From: Leptospira fainei serovar Hurstbridge str. BUT 6
GTDB taxonomy: Bacteria; Spirochaetota; Leptospiria; Leptospirales; Leptospiraceae
Length of the DNA: 64,000 bases
Direction of reading: 5' to 3'
Assembly: GCF_000306235.2 (NCBI RefSeq)
Contig: NZ_AKWZ02000007.1
Location: 10,722 to 74,721 of the forward strand
Shown: in pieces, positions 37,460-47,270 of the stretch
How the letters are laid out: each line of letters opens with the position of its first letter
Position numbering within the stretch: the first letter of the stretch is position 1
Made by a program: the position numbers and the translations under genes
The notes under the pieces: model-generated
Seen by the model: the letters and a program-made list of their open reading frames with translations, nothing else
The model's database searches: none
Told to the model about the DNA's origin: nothing

Positions 37460-37640
37460 GCGGTCGGGAAGATTTTAGCGAAGAGGCAAATTTTTCTTTT
37501 CGAAACTGATTGTTTTTCGATAAAAATAGTCCAACTTCCGGCGGCATCGGCTTTTTCGTATCCGTTTCGGTTTCTTCTGTTAAACTCTATTATTAATTAC
37601 TTTATCTTTTCTCTCAAAAACAAAGACAAGGAGCCGACTT

Positions 37641-37982
37641 ATGGCACACGAGAATACCTACTATAAACCCGAAGATTTAAAGAAATTCGGAAATATAGGA
37701 GAATTTGAACCCGATCTAGCTAAGAAATTCTTCGATTATTATGGAGCGGTTTTTGCCGATGGAGCCTTAAGCGCTAGGGAGAAGTCTCTGATCGCTCTTG
37801 CGGTAGCCCATGTCGTTCAATGTCCGTATTGCATCGACGCATACACCACCGATACGCTGGAAAAAGGAGTTACCGAAGAGCAAATTTGGGAGGCGATTCA
37901 TGTCGGCGCGGCGATTCGTGGCGGAGCGACTTTGGTACACAGCGTCCAAGCATTAAATAAAGTTAAAGAACTCAGTATTTAA
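37641..37982 (+). CDS. AhpD-like peroxidase-like protein of the arsenosugar system
   Basis: A 113-residue carboxymuconolactone-decarboxylase/AhpD-fold protein with the redox motif CPYC (Cys61, Cys64) in AHVVQCPYCIDAYT and the downstream HVGAAIRGGATLVHS. The N-terminal YYKPEDLKKFGNIGEF matches the small peroxidase-like proteins found next to arsS. It lies 12 bp before the ArsS gene, confirming the pair. It probably acts as a thiol-dependent reductant or peroxidase for that pathway, although no reaction is established. AAGGAG precedes the start. Confidence 0.85.
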   Translation: MAHENTYYKPEDLKKFGNIGEFEPDLAKKFFDYYGAVFADGALSAREKSLIALAVAHVVQCPYCIDAYTTDTLEKGVTEEQIWEAIHVGAAIRGGATLVHSVQALNKVKELSI

Positions 37983-37994
37983 TTTTTATTTATT

Positions 37995-39038
37995 ATGAAA
38001 TCATTACTAGCTAGAGGAAGCGATCTCGCTTCCTCGGAGGAACAACTCAGGATTCTTTCGGAAATATCGGAACGACGCTCGTTCCCATTTTTCAATCGGA
38101 AACTTTCCGAAAGCGGTTTATTTCCTTTAAAGCCGATTCGAACCGATATCTTGCAAATTAACGTCGGAAAGCTTTGCAATCAAACTTGCAAACATTGCCA
38201 TGTCGATGCGGGACCGGATCGAAAAGAAATCATGTCCAGAGAGACTATGCAGGAATGTTTGGATGTACTCGCGTCCTCGGATATTTCCATTTTGGATATC
38301 ACCGGAGGCGCTCCGGAGATGAACCCGGATTTTCGGTGGCTGGTGGAGGAGGCAAGCAAGCTGGGAAAGAAAGTGATGGTTCGCTGTAATCTTACCATCC
38401 TACTCGCCGGAGAGAAGTATAAGGATCTTCCGGAATTTTATGCAAAGCATTCCGTGGAAGTCGTTTCGAGCCTTCCTTACTTTCAGAAAAGAAGGACGGA
38501 TGCGCAGCGAGGGGAAGGAGTTTTTGACAGATCTATAGAGGCGCTACGGAGATTGAACGCTGTAGGGTACGGGAAGCTCGATTCCGGTTTGGTTTTGAAT
38601 TTGGTGTACAATCCGGCGGGCGCATTTTTACCCGGAGGTCAATCCACTCTTGAGGGGGACTTTAAGAAAGAATTGGGAACCCAATTCGGAATCGAATTCA
38701 ATTCTTTATTCACGATCACCAACATGCCGATCAGTCGATATCTGGAATACTTATTGGAAAGCGGGAATCTCGAGGATTATTTGGAAAAACTTATCACTTC
38801 GTATAACCCGGCGGCCGCCTCCGGAGTGATGTGCAGAAATACGTTGAGCGTAGGCTGGGACGGAACCCTCTACGATTGCGATTTTAATCAAATGCTGGAC
38901 CTGAAAGTGGAAGGTCCAGTTCAAAAGATTTCCGATTTCAACCAAGCAACTCTAACCGATCGTCATATTCGGCTCGATCAACATTGTTTCGGTTGTACTG
39001 CCGGCAGCGGTTCTTCTTGCGGCGGCTCCATTGCGTGA
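37995..39038 (+). CDS. arsS: ArsS radical-SAM enzyme (arsenosugar biosynthesis)
   Basis: A 347-residue radical-SAM protein: cluster motif CNQTCKHCHVDAG (Cys61, Cys65, Cys68), LDITGGAPEMNP as the GGE-like motif, and VRCNLTIL. The C-terminal half has the ArsS-specific cysteine region: GVMCRNTLSVGWDGTLYDCDFNQML and HCFGCTAGSGSSCGG. ArsS is thought to join a SAM-derived deoxyadenosyl group to dimethylarsenite on the way to arsenosugars. No ArsM methyltransferase lies next to it. Repeat copy C follows 10 bp after the stop. Confidence 0.88.
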   Translation: MKSLLARGSDLASSEEQLRILSEISERRSFPFFNRKLSESGLFPLKPIRTDILQINVGKLCNQTCKHCHVDAGPDRKEIMSRETMQECLDVLASSDISILDITGGAPEMNPDFRWLVEEASKLGKKVMVRCNLTILLAGEKYKDLPEFYAKHSVEVVSSLPYFQKRRTDAQRGEGVFDRSIEALRRLNAVGYGKLDSGLVLNLVYNPAGAFLPGGQSTLEGDFKKELGTQFGIEFNSLFTITNMPISRYLEYLLESGNLEDYLEKLITSYNPAAASGVMCRNTLSVGWDGTLYDCDFNQMLDLKVEGPVQKISDFNQATLTDRHIRLDQHCFGCTAGSGSSCGGSIA

Positions 39039-39048
39039 ATTCGGTTAG

Positions 39049-39152
39049 CCCCGCCCTTCCTGGGCGGGGGCCGGTCGGTGGCTTCCGCCTCATTAGCAAA
39101 TTTCTTTACATTTTGCAAGTTTTTTATTGCTGCTCCATCTGCGGGAGCTCCC
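39049..39152 (+). repeat. Dispersed intergenic repeat, copy C
   Basis: Begins with a perfect 8-bp hairpin, CCCCGCCC-TTCCT-GGGCGGGG (39049-39069), then GGCCGG and a shortened CGGTGG segment. The middle TTTACATTTTGCAAG resembles copy B, and the end is CTGCGGGAGCTCCCTC. It starts directly after the arsS stop, so the hairpin could also help end that transcript. Confidence 0.72.
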
Positions 39153-39410
39153 TCTCGATCTTGGTTAACGTAAGAATACTTTTCTCTATTCCTGCTTATC
39201 GAAGTTTGCTTTTTATCAATTTTTTTAGATGCTTTAATCGGGCCGATTTCTTGTTTCAGAATCGAGAATCTAAAATCTTAACGAGAAATTAACGCTTTCT
39301 TCGATCTTTTACACTTTACTCCTCATTGACGAGACGATAAAAAAAAGCTACGTTTTTGGCACATGCATTCATCCTCACACATTCGGATGGAGCGTGATTA
39401 GGAGGCTTCC
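39153..39410 (+). promoter_or_regulatory. kdp operon leader with a possible sigma-70 promoter
   Basis: The 258 bp before kdpF hold no gene. TTGACG at 39326-39331 is followed 17 bases later by TACGTT (39349-39354), a fair -35 with a weak -10, as expected for a promoter that needs KdpE. A strong ribosome site, TAGGAGG, precedes the kdpF TTG. I cannot point to a KdpE box. Confidence 0.35.
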
Positions 39411-39494
39411 TTGTCCTATCCGTTTTTAATTGCAGTCGTATTCGGTTTAGTCGTCTATCTGACATACGCAATCGTTAGGCCAGAAAGGTTTTAG
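39411..39494 (+). CDS. kdpF: KdpF, small subunit of the Kdp potassium pump
   Basis: A 27-codon reading from a TTG start: MSYPFLIAVVFGLVVYLTYAI opens it, followed by VRPERF and a stop. One membrane helix ending in RPERF is the KdpF hallmark. TAGGAGG lies eight bases upstream of the TTG. KdpF stabilises the KdpFABC complex. It ends nine bases before kdpA. Confidence 0.9.
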   Translation: MSYPFLIAVVFGLVVYLTYAIVRPERF

Positions 39495-39503
39495 GTAAAT
39501 ATT

Positions 39504-41192
39504 ATGAATGGAAACGATTCGGTTTTTTACTTTCTTTACTTTGCTGTCCTTTTTTTGGTTTCTCCGTGGTTAGGTTTATTCATCGCCAAAGTCTTGGACG
39601 GAGAATTTCCTAAATTCCTAAAACCTGTAGTCGCTTTCGAGAATCTCATCTATAAAGTGACCGGTGTCGATCCGAGTAAATCCACTTCTCCCAAAGTTTA
39701 CGCTTTTGAAATATTAGGTTTTAGCGTATTGGCTCTCTCGGTGGTGACGTTAGGGTTAAGATTTCAGGAATTCCTTCCTTGGAATCCGGAGGGAAAGCCC
39801 GGCCTGAATTGGGATCTTGCTTGGAATACGAGCGTAAGTTTCGTTACGAATACGAACTGGCAGGCTTATTCCGGTGAAGCTAGCCTTTCTTACGGAAGCC
39901 AAATGCTTTTATTAGGGGTCCAAAACTTCGTGAGCGCAGGCGTCGGAATTGCCGTCCTTGCCGCGATGGCCCGAGGTATTTTAGGAGCTTCTCCGGTTGG
40001 TATCGGGAATTTCTTCGTAGATTTGACAAGATCTACTCTTTATATTCTTCTTCCTTTATCGATCCTATTCGCAATCGCATTCATCGCGCAAGGTGTCGTG
40101 ATGGATTTTTCGGCGTATGTGGGATCGACTTCGTTAGAAGGAGTCGACTCTCGAATTCCTCTCGGTCCCGCAGCCTCTCAAATCGCGATCAAGCAATTGG
40201 GAACCAACGGAGGCGGTTTTTTCGGAGTGAATTCGGCCCATCCATTCGAGAACCCCACGCCATTTTCCAATTGGCTGGAATCTTTATTAATCCTTTTAAT
40301 TCCGGCGTCGCTTCCGTTTGCATTCGGTAAATGGGCCAAATCCTGGAAGGCAGGTGTCTCTCTTTTCATCGCGATGCTTCTGTTGTTCGCAGGGAGTGCT
40401 GTCATCGCTTTCTGGTCGGAAATCTTTCATTCGTCCCAGGGGTTTTGGCCCAATTGGGAAGGAAAGGAAGTCCGTTTCGGGATCGCCCAAAGCGTGCTAT
40501 GGGAAATGGCAACGACGGCAGCTTCTAACGGTTCGGTTAACTCTATGCACGATAGTTTCTCCCCGTTAAGCGGAGGGGCCGCTGTCTGGAATATTCTTTT
40601 AGGAGAAATCATTTTCGGCGGGGTCGGAGTCGGATTAGCCGGAATGCTTTTCTACGTGATTCTTACGGTCTTCCTCGCGGGCTTGATGGTCGGCAGAACT
40701 CCCGAATATTTCGGTAAGAAGATCGAAGCGCGGGAAGTCAAATACGCGCTTTTCGGAGCCTTGGCACCGGGAGTAAGCATCTTATTGTTTACGGCACTTG
40801 CTTCCTCTTACGAGTTCGGGCTTTCTTCCCGAGCGAATCAGGGTCCGCACGGCTTAACGGAAATATTATATGCTTTCGCATCCGCAGCGGGAAATAACGG
40901 TTCTGCATTTGCGGGATTGAATGCGAATACTCAATTCTATAATTTCGCGCTATCCTTCTGCATGCTTCTCGGAAGGTTCGCCGTGATTTGGCCTGCGATA
41001 GGATTAGCGGGAGCGCTGATGAGCAAGAAAAAAGCGCCGGCAGGGGAAGGTACCTTCTCTACCGACGGTGCGTTATTCGTGCTTTTGTTGGTATCGGTGA
41101 TCGCTTTAGTGGGAGCCTTAACGTTCCTACCTGTGTTAGTTCTCGGTCCTGGAGTGGAATTTCTGCTGCAAGGAACGGGGAGGACTTTTTAA
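39504..41192 (+). CDS. kdpA: Potassium-transporting ATPase subunit A
   Basis: A 562-residue channel-like subunit related to the SKT potassium channels, with about ten membrane helices. Four selectivity-filter segments are seen: SFVTNTNWQAYSGE, IKQLGTNGGGFFGVNSAHPF, TAASNGSVNSMHDSFSP and SAAGNNGSAFAGLNANT. It binds and conducts K+ for KdpB to pump. Length and motif order are standard. kdpB starts four bases after its stop. Confidence 0.97.
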   Translation: MNGNDSVFYFLYFAVLFLVSPWLGLFIAKVLDGEFPKFLKPVVAFENLIYKVTGVDPSKSTSPKVYAFEILGFSVLALSVVTLGLRFQEFLPWNPEGKPGLNWDLAWNTSVSFVTNTNWQAYSGEASLSYGSQMLLLGVQNFVSAGVGIAVLAAMARGILGASPVGIGNFFVDLTRSTLYILLPLSILFAIAFIAQGVVMDFSAYVGSTSLEGVDSRIPLGPAASQIAIKQLGTNGGGFFGVNSAHPFENPTPFSNWLESLLILLIPASLPFAFGKWAKSWKAGVSLFIAMLLLFAGSAVIAFWSEIFHSSQGFWPNWEGKEVRFGIAQSVLWEMATTAASNGSVNSMHDSFSPLSGGAAVWNILLGEIIFGGVGVGLAGMLFYVILTVFLAGLMVGRTPEYFGKKIEAREVKYALFGALAPGVSILLFTALASSYEFGLSSRANQGPHGLTEILYAFASAAGNNGSAFAGLNANTQFYNFALSFCMLLGRFAVIWPAIGLAGALMSKKKAPAGEGTFSTDGALFVLLLVSVIALVGALTFLPVLVLGPGVEFLLQGTGRTF

Positions 41193-41195
41193 TCT

Positions 41196-43289
41196 ATGAC
41201 TACTAAAAAGAATACTTCTTTTTTCGGCGACTCGGCGTTGCTTTTGAGGGCTATCGGTGATTCGTTTATCAAATTGGATCCAAGAACCCAGTGGAAAAAC
41301 CCGGTTATGTTCATGGTTTATCTGGGAGCGATCCTGACCACGAGCGAACTTTTCATTTCTTCGAATGAAAGAGGTTTTGCGATTCAAATTTCCATCTGGC
41401 TCTGGGCTACCGTTCTATTCGCTAACTTTGCGGAAGCCCTGGCGGAAGGAAGAGGAAAAGCAAGAGCCGAATCTTTACGCAAAACTAGACGGGAAACTCA
41501 AGCTAGGCGACTCGTAGGAAACGTTGAATCTCTCGTTCCCGCTTCTACTCTTAGAACGGGCGATCGGGTCGTTTGCGAAGCGGGCGAAACCATCCCCGGG
41601 GATGGGGAAGTTGTGGAAGGAATCGCATCGGTCGACGAATCCGCGATCACGGGAGAATCCGCGCCGGTAATACGGGAATCCGGAGGAGATCGATCCGCTG
41701 TCACAGCAGGAACAAAGGTACTTAGCGATAGAATCATCATCGAAATTACGACTGATCCGGGAAAGACGTTCATCGATAAAATGATCGCTCTTGTGGAAGG
41801 AGCTGCACGACAAAAGACTCCTAACGAAATCGCGCTTTCGATTTTGCTTTCCGCACTTTCTCTGGTATTCTTACTCGCCGTTGCAACTTTAGTTCCAATC
41901 GTTCAATACAGTGTGAGAGAAGGCGGTGGAGAGGCGGGATTGTCCAACTCTTTACCTGCGTTAGTCGGCTTTCTTGTCTGTTTGATTCCTACTACGATCG
42001 GCGGTCTCTTATCCGCGATCGGAATCAGTGGAATGGATCGCTTGATTCGAAGAAACGTTATTGCGAAATCGGGTCGAGCCATCGAGGCCGCCGGCGATAT
42101 AGACGTTCTACTTTTGGACAAAACCGGAACGATTACGTTCGGTAATAGAATGGCGACTCGTTTTCTCCCGGCCCCCGGAGTGGACGAGCAACGTTTGGCT
42201 AATTCGGCGCAGCTCGCGTCCCTTTCTGATGAAACGCCGGAAGGCAGATCGATTGTCGTCTTGGCGAAAGAGAAGTTCGGCATTCGAGGAAGAAACCTCG
42301 CCGAGTTGGGAGGGGACTTCGTTCCGTTTACCGCCAAAACGAAGATGAGCGGTGTCGACTTTAAGAATAGCATGGACGGAAAGAGTCGACCCAATATTCG
42401 TAAAGGATCCGCGGACGCGATTCGAAATTATATAATCGGCCTCGGAGGAGAATTCCCTGACGAGATAGTTCGCATAGTGGAAGATATCGCGAAAGAAGGA
42501 GCGACTCCTCTTGTCGTATCGGAAGGGCGCGAAATTCTGGGTGTAGTTCATTTAAAGGACGTTGTTAAAGGCGGGATTCGAGAACGCTTTGCCCGACTGA
42601 GAACTATGGGAATCAGAACGGTCATGATCACCGGAGATAATCCTCTGACTGCCGCCGCGATTGCAGCCGAAGCTGGGGTGGACGATTTTATTGCGGAAGC
42701 GACTCCAGAGAGTAAACTGAAACGAATTCGCGAGGAGCAGGCTTCCGGAAAATTGGTCGCGATGATAGGAGATGGAACGAACGACGCCCCGGCATTGGCT
42801 CAGGCCGATGTGGGCGTTGCGATGAATACCGGAACTCAGACCGCGAGAGAAGCCGGAAACATGATCGATCTGGATAGTAATCCTACAAAACTGATCGAGA
42901 TCGTCGAAATCGGAAAGCAGCTATTGATGACCCGGGGATCTCTTACCACTTTCAGCGTGGCAAACGACGTTTCCAAATACTTCGTAATCCTACCCGCCAT
43001 TTTTGCGAGTCTGTATCCGGTCGCAGGAAAAGGGGGACTCGGAGTTTTGAACTTCTTAGGTTTGGGAAGCCCGATGTCCGCAGTCTTGAGCGCAGTGATC
43101 TTTAACGCGCTCATACTCGTGTTTTTGGTTCCGCTGGCTTTGCGGGGCGTGGAATATCGTCCGTTAGGCGCGGATACGGTGCTTGCTCGAAACGTTTTCA
43201 TATACGGTTTCGGGGGAATTATACTTCCTTTCTTCGGAATTAAGCTCATCGACGTAGTGTTGAATTACGTTCAAGGTTGGTTTGTATGA
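41196..43289 (+). CDS. kdpB: Potassium-transporting ATPase subunit B (P-type ATPase)
   Basis: A 697-residue P-type ATPase. The phosphorylation motif [14 protein letters not shown] holds Asp308. TGES (actuator loop, in [13 protein letters not shown]), [19 protein letters not shown] (hinge) and [15 protein letters not shown] are all intact. It hydrolyses ATP to drive K+ uptake through KdpA. The end overlaps kdpC by four bases (ATGA). Confidence 0.97.
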   Translation: MTTKKNTSFFGDSALLLRAIGDSFIKLDPRTQWKNPVMFMVYLGAILTTSELFISSNERGFAIQISIWLWATVLFANFAEALAEGRGKARAESLRKTRRETQARRLVGNVESLVPASTLRTGDRVVCEAGETIPGDGEVVEGIASVDESAITGESAPVIRESGGDRSAVTAGTKVLSDRIIIEITTDPGKTFIDKMIALVEGAARQKTPNEIALSILLSALSLVFLLAVATLVPIVQYSVREGGGEAGLSNSLPALVGFLVCLIPTTIGGLLSAIGISGMDRLIRRNVIAKSGRAIEAAGDIDVLLLDKTGTITFGNRMATRFLPAPGVDEQRLANSAQLASLSDETPEGRSIVVLAKEKFGIRGRNLAELGGDFVPFTAKTKMSGVDFKNSMDGKSRPNIRKGSADAIRNYIIGLGGEFPDEIVRIVEDIAKEGATPLVVSEGREILGVVHLKDVVKGGIRERFARLRTMGIRTVMITGDNPLTAAAIAAEAGVDDFIAEATPESKLKRIREEQASGKLVAMIGDGTNDAPALAQADVGVAMNTGTQTAREAGNMIDLDSNPTKLIEIVEIGKQLLMTRGSLTTFSVANDVSKYFVILPAIFASLYPVAGKGGLGVLNFLGLGSPMSAVLSAVIFNALILVFLVPLALRGVEYRPLGADTVLARNVFIYGFGGIILPFFGIKLIDVVLNYVQGWFV

Positions 43290-43888
43290 GAAGAGTTTTT
43301 TCTCAATTCATATTTTGGACGATCCTTTGCGGATTGGTTTATCCTTTCTTAATTTACGGAATCGGAAAGCTCTCCTTTGCGAAAGAAAGCCAAGGATCCC
43401 TGATCCTCAGAAAAGGAAAGGTGGTCGGTTCCGAATTACTTTCTCAAAAATTCGAATCACCGAAATTTTTCCAGGCGAGGCCTTCGGCGGGCGGTTACAA
43501 CCCGGAAACCGGATCGGCTAGTAACCTTGGTTTTACGAGCGAAACGCTTCGTAAACAAGTAGATGAGCGGAAAAATTATTGGCTATCGAGGGGTGGCGAG
43601 GCCGAAGTCCCGGCCGAGCTGGTTTTTGCATCGGGTAGCGGTTTAGATCCGCATTTAAGTCCTGCGGCGGTCGAATACCAACTCCCTCTCGTCGCAAAAG
43701 CGAGGGGGTTCAGCGACGAGCAAATCAAGCACTTGAAGCTGTTGGTTAAAGACTCAACCGAATATCCGCAATGGGGAATTTTCGGCGAAGAAAGAATCAA
43801 CGTTTTGAAACTGAATCTATCCTTGGAGAATAATGTCGAAACCTCCGCCTTGTCCACGGCGGAACCTTCGACGTATCGATCTTACTGA
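43286..43888 (+). CDS. kdpC: Potassium-transporting ATPase subunit C
   Basis: A 200-residue protein from the ATG at 43286, which overlaps the kdpB stop; the upstream TTG at 43277 is less likely. One N-terminal membrane helix ([18 protein letters not shown]) is followed by [23 protein letters not shown] and [18 protein letters not shown], the KdpC signatures. KdpC stabilises the pump complex. kdpD begins at the next base after its stop. Confidence 0.95.
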   Translation: MRRVFSQFIFWTILCGLVYPFLIYGIGKLSFAKESQGSLILRKGKVVGSELLSQKFESPKFFQARPSAGGYNPETGSASNLGFTSETLRKQVDERKNYWLSRGGEAEVPAELVFASGSGLDPHLSPAAVEYQLPLVAKARGFSDEQIKHLKLLVKDSTEYPQWGIFGEERINVLKLNLSLENNVETSALSTAEPSTYRSY

Positions 43889-46552
43889 ATGGCATACCCT
43901 GAGGAAAAAAGACCGGATCCGGACGAACTTCTCTCTAGAATAGGGGATAAAGCCTCATCTAGAGGGAAACTCAAGATTTTTTTCGGAATGGCTGCCGGCG
44001 TGGGGAAAACTTTCGAGATGCTTCGCGACGCGCAAAAAGCGAAGTCCGAAGGTCGTGAGGTAGTCATCGGGTATTTGGAAACTCATAAACGGGAGGAAAC
44101 CGAAGCTCAAGCTCTCGGATTGGAAATCGTTCCGCGGAAAAAATCCAAGTACAAAAATGTGGAGTTAGAAGAGATGGATCTGGATGCGGTTTTGGAACGA
44201 AAACCGGATTTAGTTTTAGTCGATGAATTAGCGCATACGAACGTTCCTGGTTCGAGACATCCGAAGAGATACCAAGACGTTTTGGAAATCCTGGATAACG
44301 GGATCGACGTTTATTCGACTTTGAATGTCCAGCATTTGGAAAGCAGGGCCAATATCGTCGAGGAACTTTCCGGGGCACCCGTCGCTGAACGGGTTCCGGA
44401 TTCGATTCTAGAAATTGCCGACGAGGTGGAACTTGTGGATCTAGTTCCGGATGACCTAGTTAAGCGATTGAAAGAGGGAAAAATTTATCCGGCTGAAAAA
44501 GTTCCCGGCGCTTTACTTTCTTTTTTTCGCATCCCGAATCTGACGGCATTGCGTGAACTCTCCTTAAGCTACACCTCCAAGCTTGTCGATCGCGAATTGG
44601 CTCGTCTCGAGCCGACGAGGGATTCCAAATTATCGGAGAAAATTCTTGTCGCGATCAGTTCGTCGCCTGCTTCGGGAGAATTGATCCGGCACGCAAAAAG
44701 AATGGCCTTCCTTTTGAAATGTAGCTGGGTTACGGTGTACATAGAAGACGGGAGAAATTTATCCGCCGAAGATAGAAAGCAGCTTCACTCTCATCTGCAA
44801 TTGGCCAGGGAACTTGGAGCGGAAATTTTAAGCCTTCCGGAAAAGGATTTGGTTCAGGGGATTTTAAGAGCTGTGGACCGCACAAAGGCCACGCATGTCG
44901 TAATCGGGAGAACTACCAGAAATCGATTTTGGCAACTTTTAGAAGGCGGAACTTTACTAGAACGACTTACCTCGGAATCGGCGAATTTTCAATTAGTGGT
45001 CGTTCCGGGTGGGGAAGGAAAGTATGAAAATTTCAGACCTCTTTGGTGGGTGGGGAAATCAGGCCCGATACAGTATTTTTTATCATTCCTTTCGCTTTTA
45101 GGTGTTACTTCCATCAATCTTTTGACGCTGAACATAATAGGTTACTGGTCGATCGGATTAGTTTATCTGTTTTTTGTAATGTTGATTTCTTTATTTGCCG
45201 GTAGAGGTCCGGTGTTGGTTACTTCCGCTCTCTCGGCGTTACTTTGGAATTTTCTATTTATTCCGCCTCGATTTACTTTCTTTATAGGAAAGCTCGAAGA
45301 TTGGATGATGTTCGTGATGTATTTCGTGCTCGCCATGGTTTTAGGCGTGTTTACGACTCGTTTAAGATCGAGAGAGGACGCGCTCAAGCACGGAGAAGAG
45401 GCGATTTCGTCCCTTTACGAATTATCAATCGCGCTTTCTCGGACGCATACTGCGGACGGAATTGTGAACGCATCCGTCGAGCTATTGTCTAAGACGTTCG
45501 ATTGTCCGATTTTTATCGTCATTACGGATAAGGACGGACGTTTGGAAAGAACCGCTCATCCAAAAAGTACTTTCATTCCCGAGGCAAGAGAATTCGCACT
45601 GGCGTCCTGGTCTTATCAAAACAGGAAGCCTTCGGGTAATTCCACCGATACTGTCCCGCTTTCCCGAGGGTTATATCTTCCGCTACTATCGCCGGGAGGA
45701 TGTTTCGGCGTACTCGGATTGGATCGCGAAGGTAGAGAACCGTTAGAACCGGGAGAGGACGCGTTGCTGCACTCTATGTTAAACCAGATCGCGTTGGCAG
45801 TGGAAAGGATTCAGCTTCTTGGCCTACGTGAAAACGCGAGAATGGTGGAAGAATCCGAAAGACTTCACTCGGCGTTATTTAATTCGGTCAGCCATGAATT
45901 TCGTACTCCTTTAACTATTATTAGGGCTTCTCTAGACCTTCTGGATGGCACCGTCGATCGATCGGCTGAAAAAGAAATTTCCCTATTAGCCGAAGTGCGC
46001 AGCGCATATAGAAAACTTGAAAGATTGGTAAATAATCTTTTAGACATGACCCGTTTGGAGTCGGGCAGGTTGAAGCTAGATCTGCAATGGGAGGATCCGG
46101 CGGATTTAGTGCTAGGCGCCGTTGCGGAAGAAGAATCGGAAAGAGGATCGCACCGTTTAACGGCGGAAGTGGACCAAAATATGCCTTTGGTTCGATTAGA
46201 CAACCGCATTATGCAGCAGGTATTAATTCATCTTATTCAGAACGCTTTTCTGCATACGCCTGAAGGAACTCCGGTGACAGTTCGCGCCAGCGTTCCGAGA
46301 GATCATCTTCTCTTAGTCGTAGAGGATAAAGGACCTGGTATTCCGAAAGGCGAGGAAGAGCGGATTTTCGATAAGTTCACGAAAGTTTCTTCCTACGCTC
46401 ACGGAACCGGACTCGGCCTTTCCATCTGTAAGGGGCTGGTCGAGGCGCAAGGCGGTCGTATCTGGGCGGAGAATCGTGCGGAAGGTGGGGCTCGATTCTT
46501 GATTCGGATTCCTGTAATGACTTTCCCGCCTTTGGAGGAAGACATTGGGTAG
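43889..46552 (+). CDS. kdpD: Sensor histidine kinase KdpD
   Basis: An 887-residue full-length KdpD. The N-terminal domain has GMAAGVGKT (Walker-A-like, Lys40) and VDELAHTNVPGSRHPKRYQDV. A universal-stress-type domain spans about 250-370. Four helices of the DUF4118 region span about 390-500, followed by a GAF-like domain. The HisKA domain has SHEFRTPLTIIRASLD (His669) and the ATPase has QNAFLHTPEGTP, DKGPGIPKGEEE and GTGLGLSICKGL. It senses potassium limitation and passes phosphate to KdpE. Its stop overlaps kdpE by eight bases. Confidence 0.96.
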   Translation: MAYPEEKRPDPDELLSRIGDKASSRGKLKIFFGMAAGVGKTFEMLRDAQKAKSEGREVVIGYLETHKREETEAQALGLEIVPRKKSKYKNVELEEMDLDAVLERKPDLVLVDELAHTNVPGSRHPKRYQDVLEILDNGIDVYSTLNVQHLESRANIVEELSGAPVAERVPDSILEIADEVELVDLVPDDLVKRLKEGKIYPAEKVPGALLSFFRIPNLTALRELSLSYTSKLVDRELARLEPTRDSKLSEKILVAISSSPASGELIRHAKRMAFLLKCSWVTVYIEDGRNLSAEDRKQLHSHLQLARELGAEILSLPEKDLVQGILRAVDRTKATHVVIGRTTRNRFWQLLEGGTLLERLTSESANFQLVVVPGGEGKYENFRPLWWVGKSGPIQYFLSFLSLLGVTSINLLTLNIIGYWSIGLVYLFFVMLISLFAGRGPVLVTSALSALLWNFLFIPPRFTFFIGKLEDWMMFVMYFVLAMVLGVFTTRLRSREDALKHGEEAISSLYELSIALSRTHTADGIVNASVELLSKTFDCPIFIVITDKDGRLERTAHPKSTFIPEAREFALASWSYQNRKPSGNSTDTVPLSRGLYLPLLSPGGCFGVLGLDREGREPLEPGEDALLHSMLNQIALAVERIQLLGLRENARMVEESERLHSALFNSVSHEFRTPLTIIRASLDLLDGTVDRSAEKEISLLAEVRSAYRKLERLVNNLLDMTRLESGRLKLDLQWEDPADLVLGAVAEEESERGSHRLTAEVDQNMPLVRLDNRIMQQVLIHLIQNAFLHTPEGTPVTVRASVPRDHLLLVVEDKGPGIPKGEEERIFDKFTKVSSYAHGTGLGLSICKGLVEAQGGRIWAENRAEGGARFLIRIPVMTFPPLEEDIG

Positions 46553-47249
46553 TCCGGTCATTTTAGTCATCGATGACGAAATTCAAATTCGCAGACTATT
46601 AAGAATGGCCTGCGAACCGGAAGGTTATAAATTAGAGGAGGCCGTTTCAGTAGAAGATGCATTATCAAAATTTTATATGGTCCGTCCCGATGTCGTCGTT
46701 TTAGATTTAGGTTTACCGGAGAAAGGTGGAGAGGAATTTCTCATTCAAATTCGGGATTCCGGTGCGAAAGTTCCCGTTTTAGTGCTAAGCGTTAAGGACT
46801 CTGAAAAAGATAAGATCCATCTATTGGATGCAGGGGCGGACGATTATCTGACCAAGCCTTTCGGAGTCGGGGAATTTTTAGCGAGGATCCGTGTGCTTCT
46901 CCGTCATTCGTCTCCTGAAAAAACGGACGTTAAAGTAAAGATCGGAAGTCTAGAATTGGATTTCGGAACAAGGCGAGTAACGAAATCAGGAAAAGATGTT
47001 CGCTTGACTCCGACGGAGTATTCTTTTCTAAAATTGCTCGCAACATATCCGGGCAAGATTATCACTCAGACGCAGATTTTGAAGGAGCTCTGGGGTCCGA
47101 ACCAGATTTCGGAAGCGGGTTATTTGCGCGTCTATGTAAATCAGATTCGGAAAAAAATCGAAGCCGATCCGAGTAAGCCGGAAATACTGATTACGGAGCC
47201 TGGCGTAGGCTATTACTTAAAAGCGGAAGATCAGTCCGCGAAATTCTAA
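46545..47249 (+). CDS. kdpE: Response regulator KdpE
   Basis: A 234-residue OmpR-type regulator. The receiver domain has VIDDE, the phospho-acceptor VVLDLGLP (Asp54), VLSVKD and DYLTKPFG (Lys). The winged-helix domain has RLTPTEYSFLKLLATYPGKI and SEAGYLRVYVNQIRKKI. The start is a TTG at 46545 inside kdpD with GGAGG nine bases upstream, so translation is coupled. It should activate the kdp operon. Confidence 0.95.
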   Translation: MGSPVILVIDDEIQIRRLLRMACEPEGYKLEEAVSVEDALSKFYMVRPDVVVLDLGLPEKGGEEFLIQIRDSGAKVPVLVLSVKDSEKDKIHLLDAGADDYLTKPFGVGEFLARIRVLLRHSSPEKTDVKVKIGSLELDFGTRRVTKSGKDVRLTPTEYSFLKLLATYPGKIITQTQILKELWGPNQISEAGYLRVYVNQIRKKIEADPSKPEILITEPGVGYYLKAEDQSAKF

Positions 47250-47270
47250 AGAAATTCGATTTCTTTAGAA
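47244..47270. terminator. AT-rich palindrome at the kdpE/antiporter junction
   Basis: A perfect 12-bp inverted repeat with a three-base loop: TTCTAAAGAAAT, TCG, ATTTCTTTAGAA. It contains the stop codons of both convergent genes and runs into AAAA on one side. It probably serves as a two-way terminator, though it is poor in G and C. Confidence 0.5.

Noticed and set aside
39355..39372. Sigma-54-like TGGCAC before kdp
   Set aside because: The required GC pair is not at the right distance (CA is there instead).
39153..39410. c-di-AMP riboswitch in the kdp leader
   Set aside because: I could not find the conserved core; only a plain leader is visible.
41903..42551. Antisense frames of 147 and 163 codons inside kdpB
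   Set aside because: Shadows of a conserved P-type ATPase gene.
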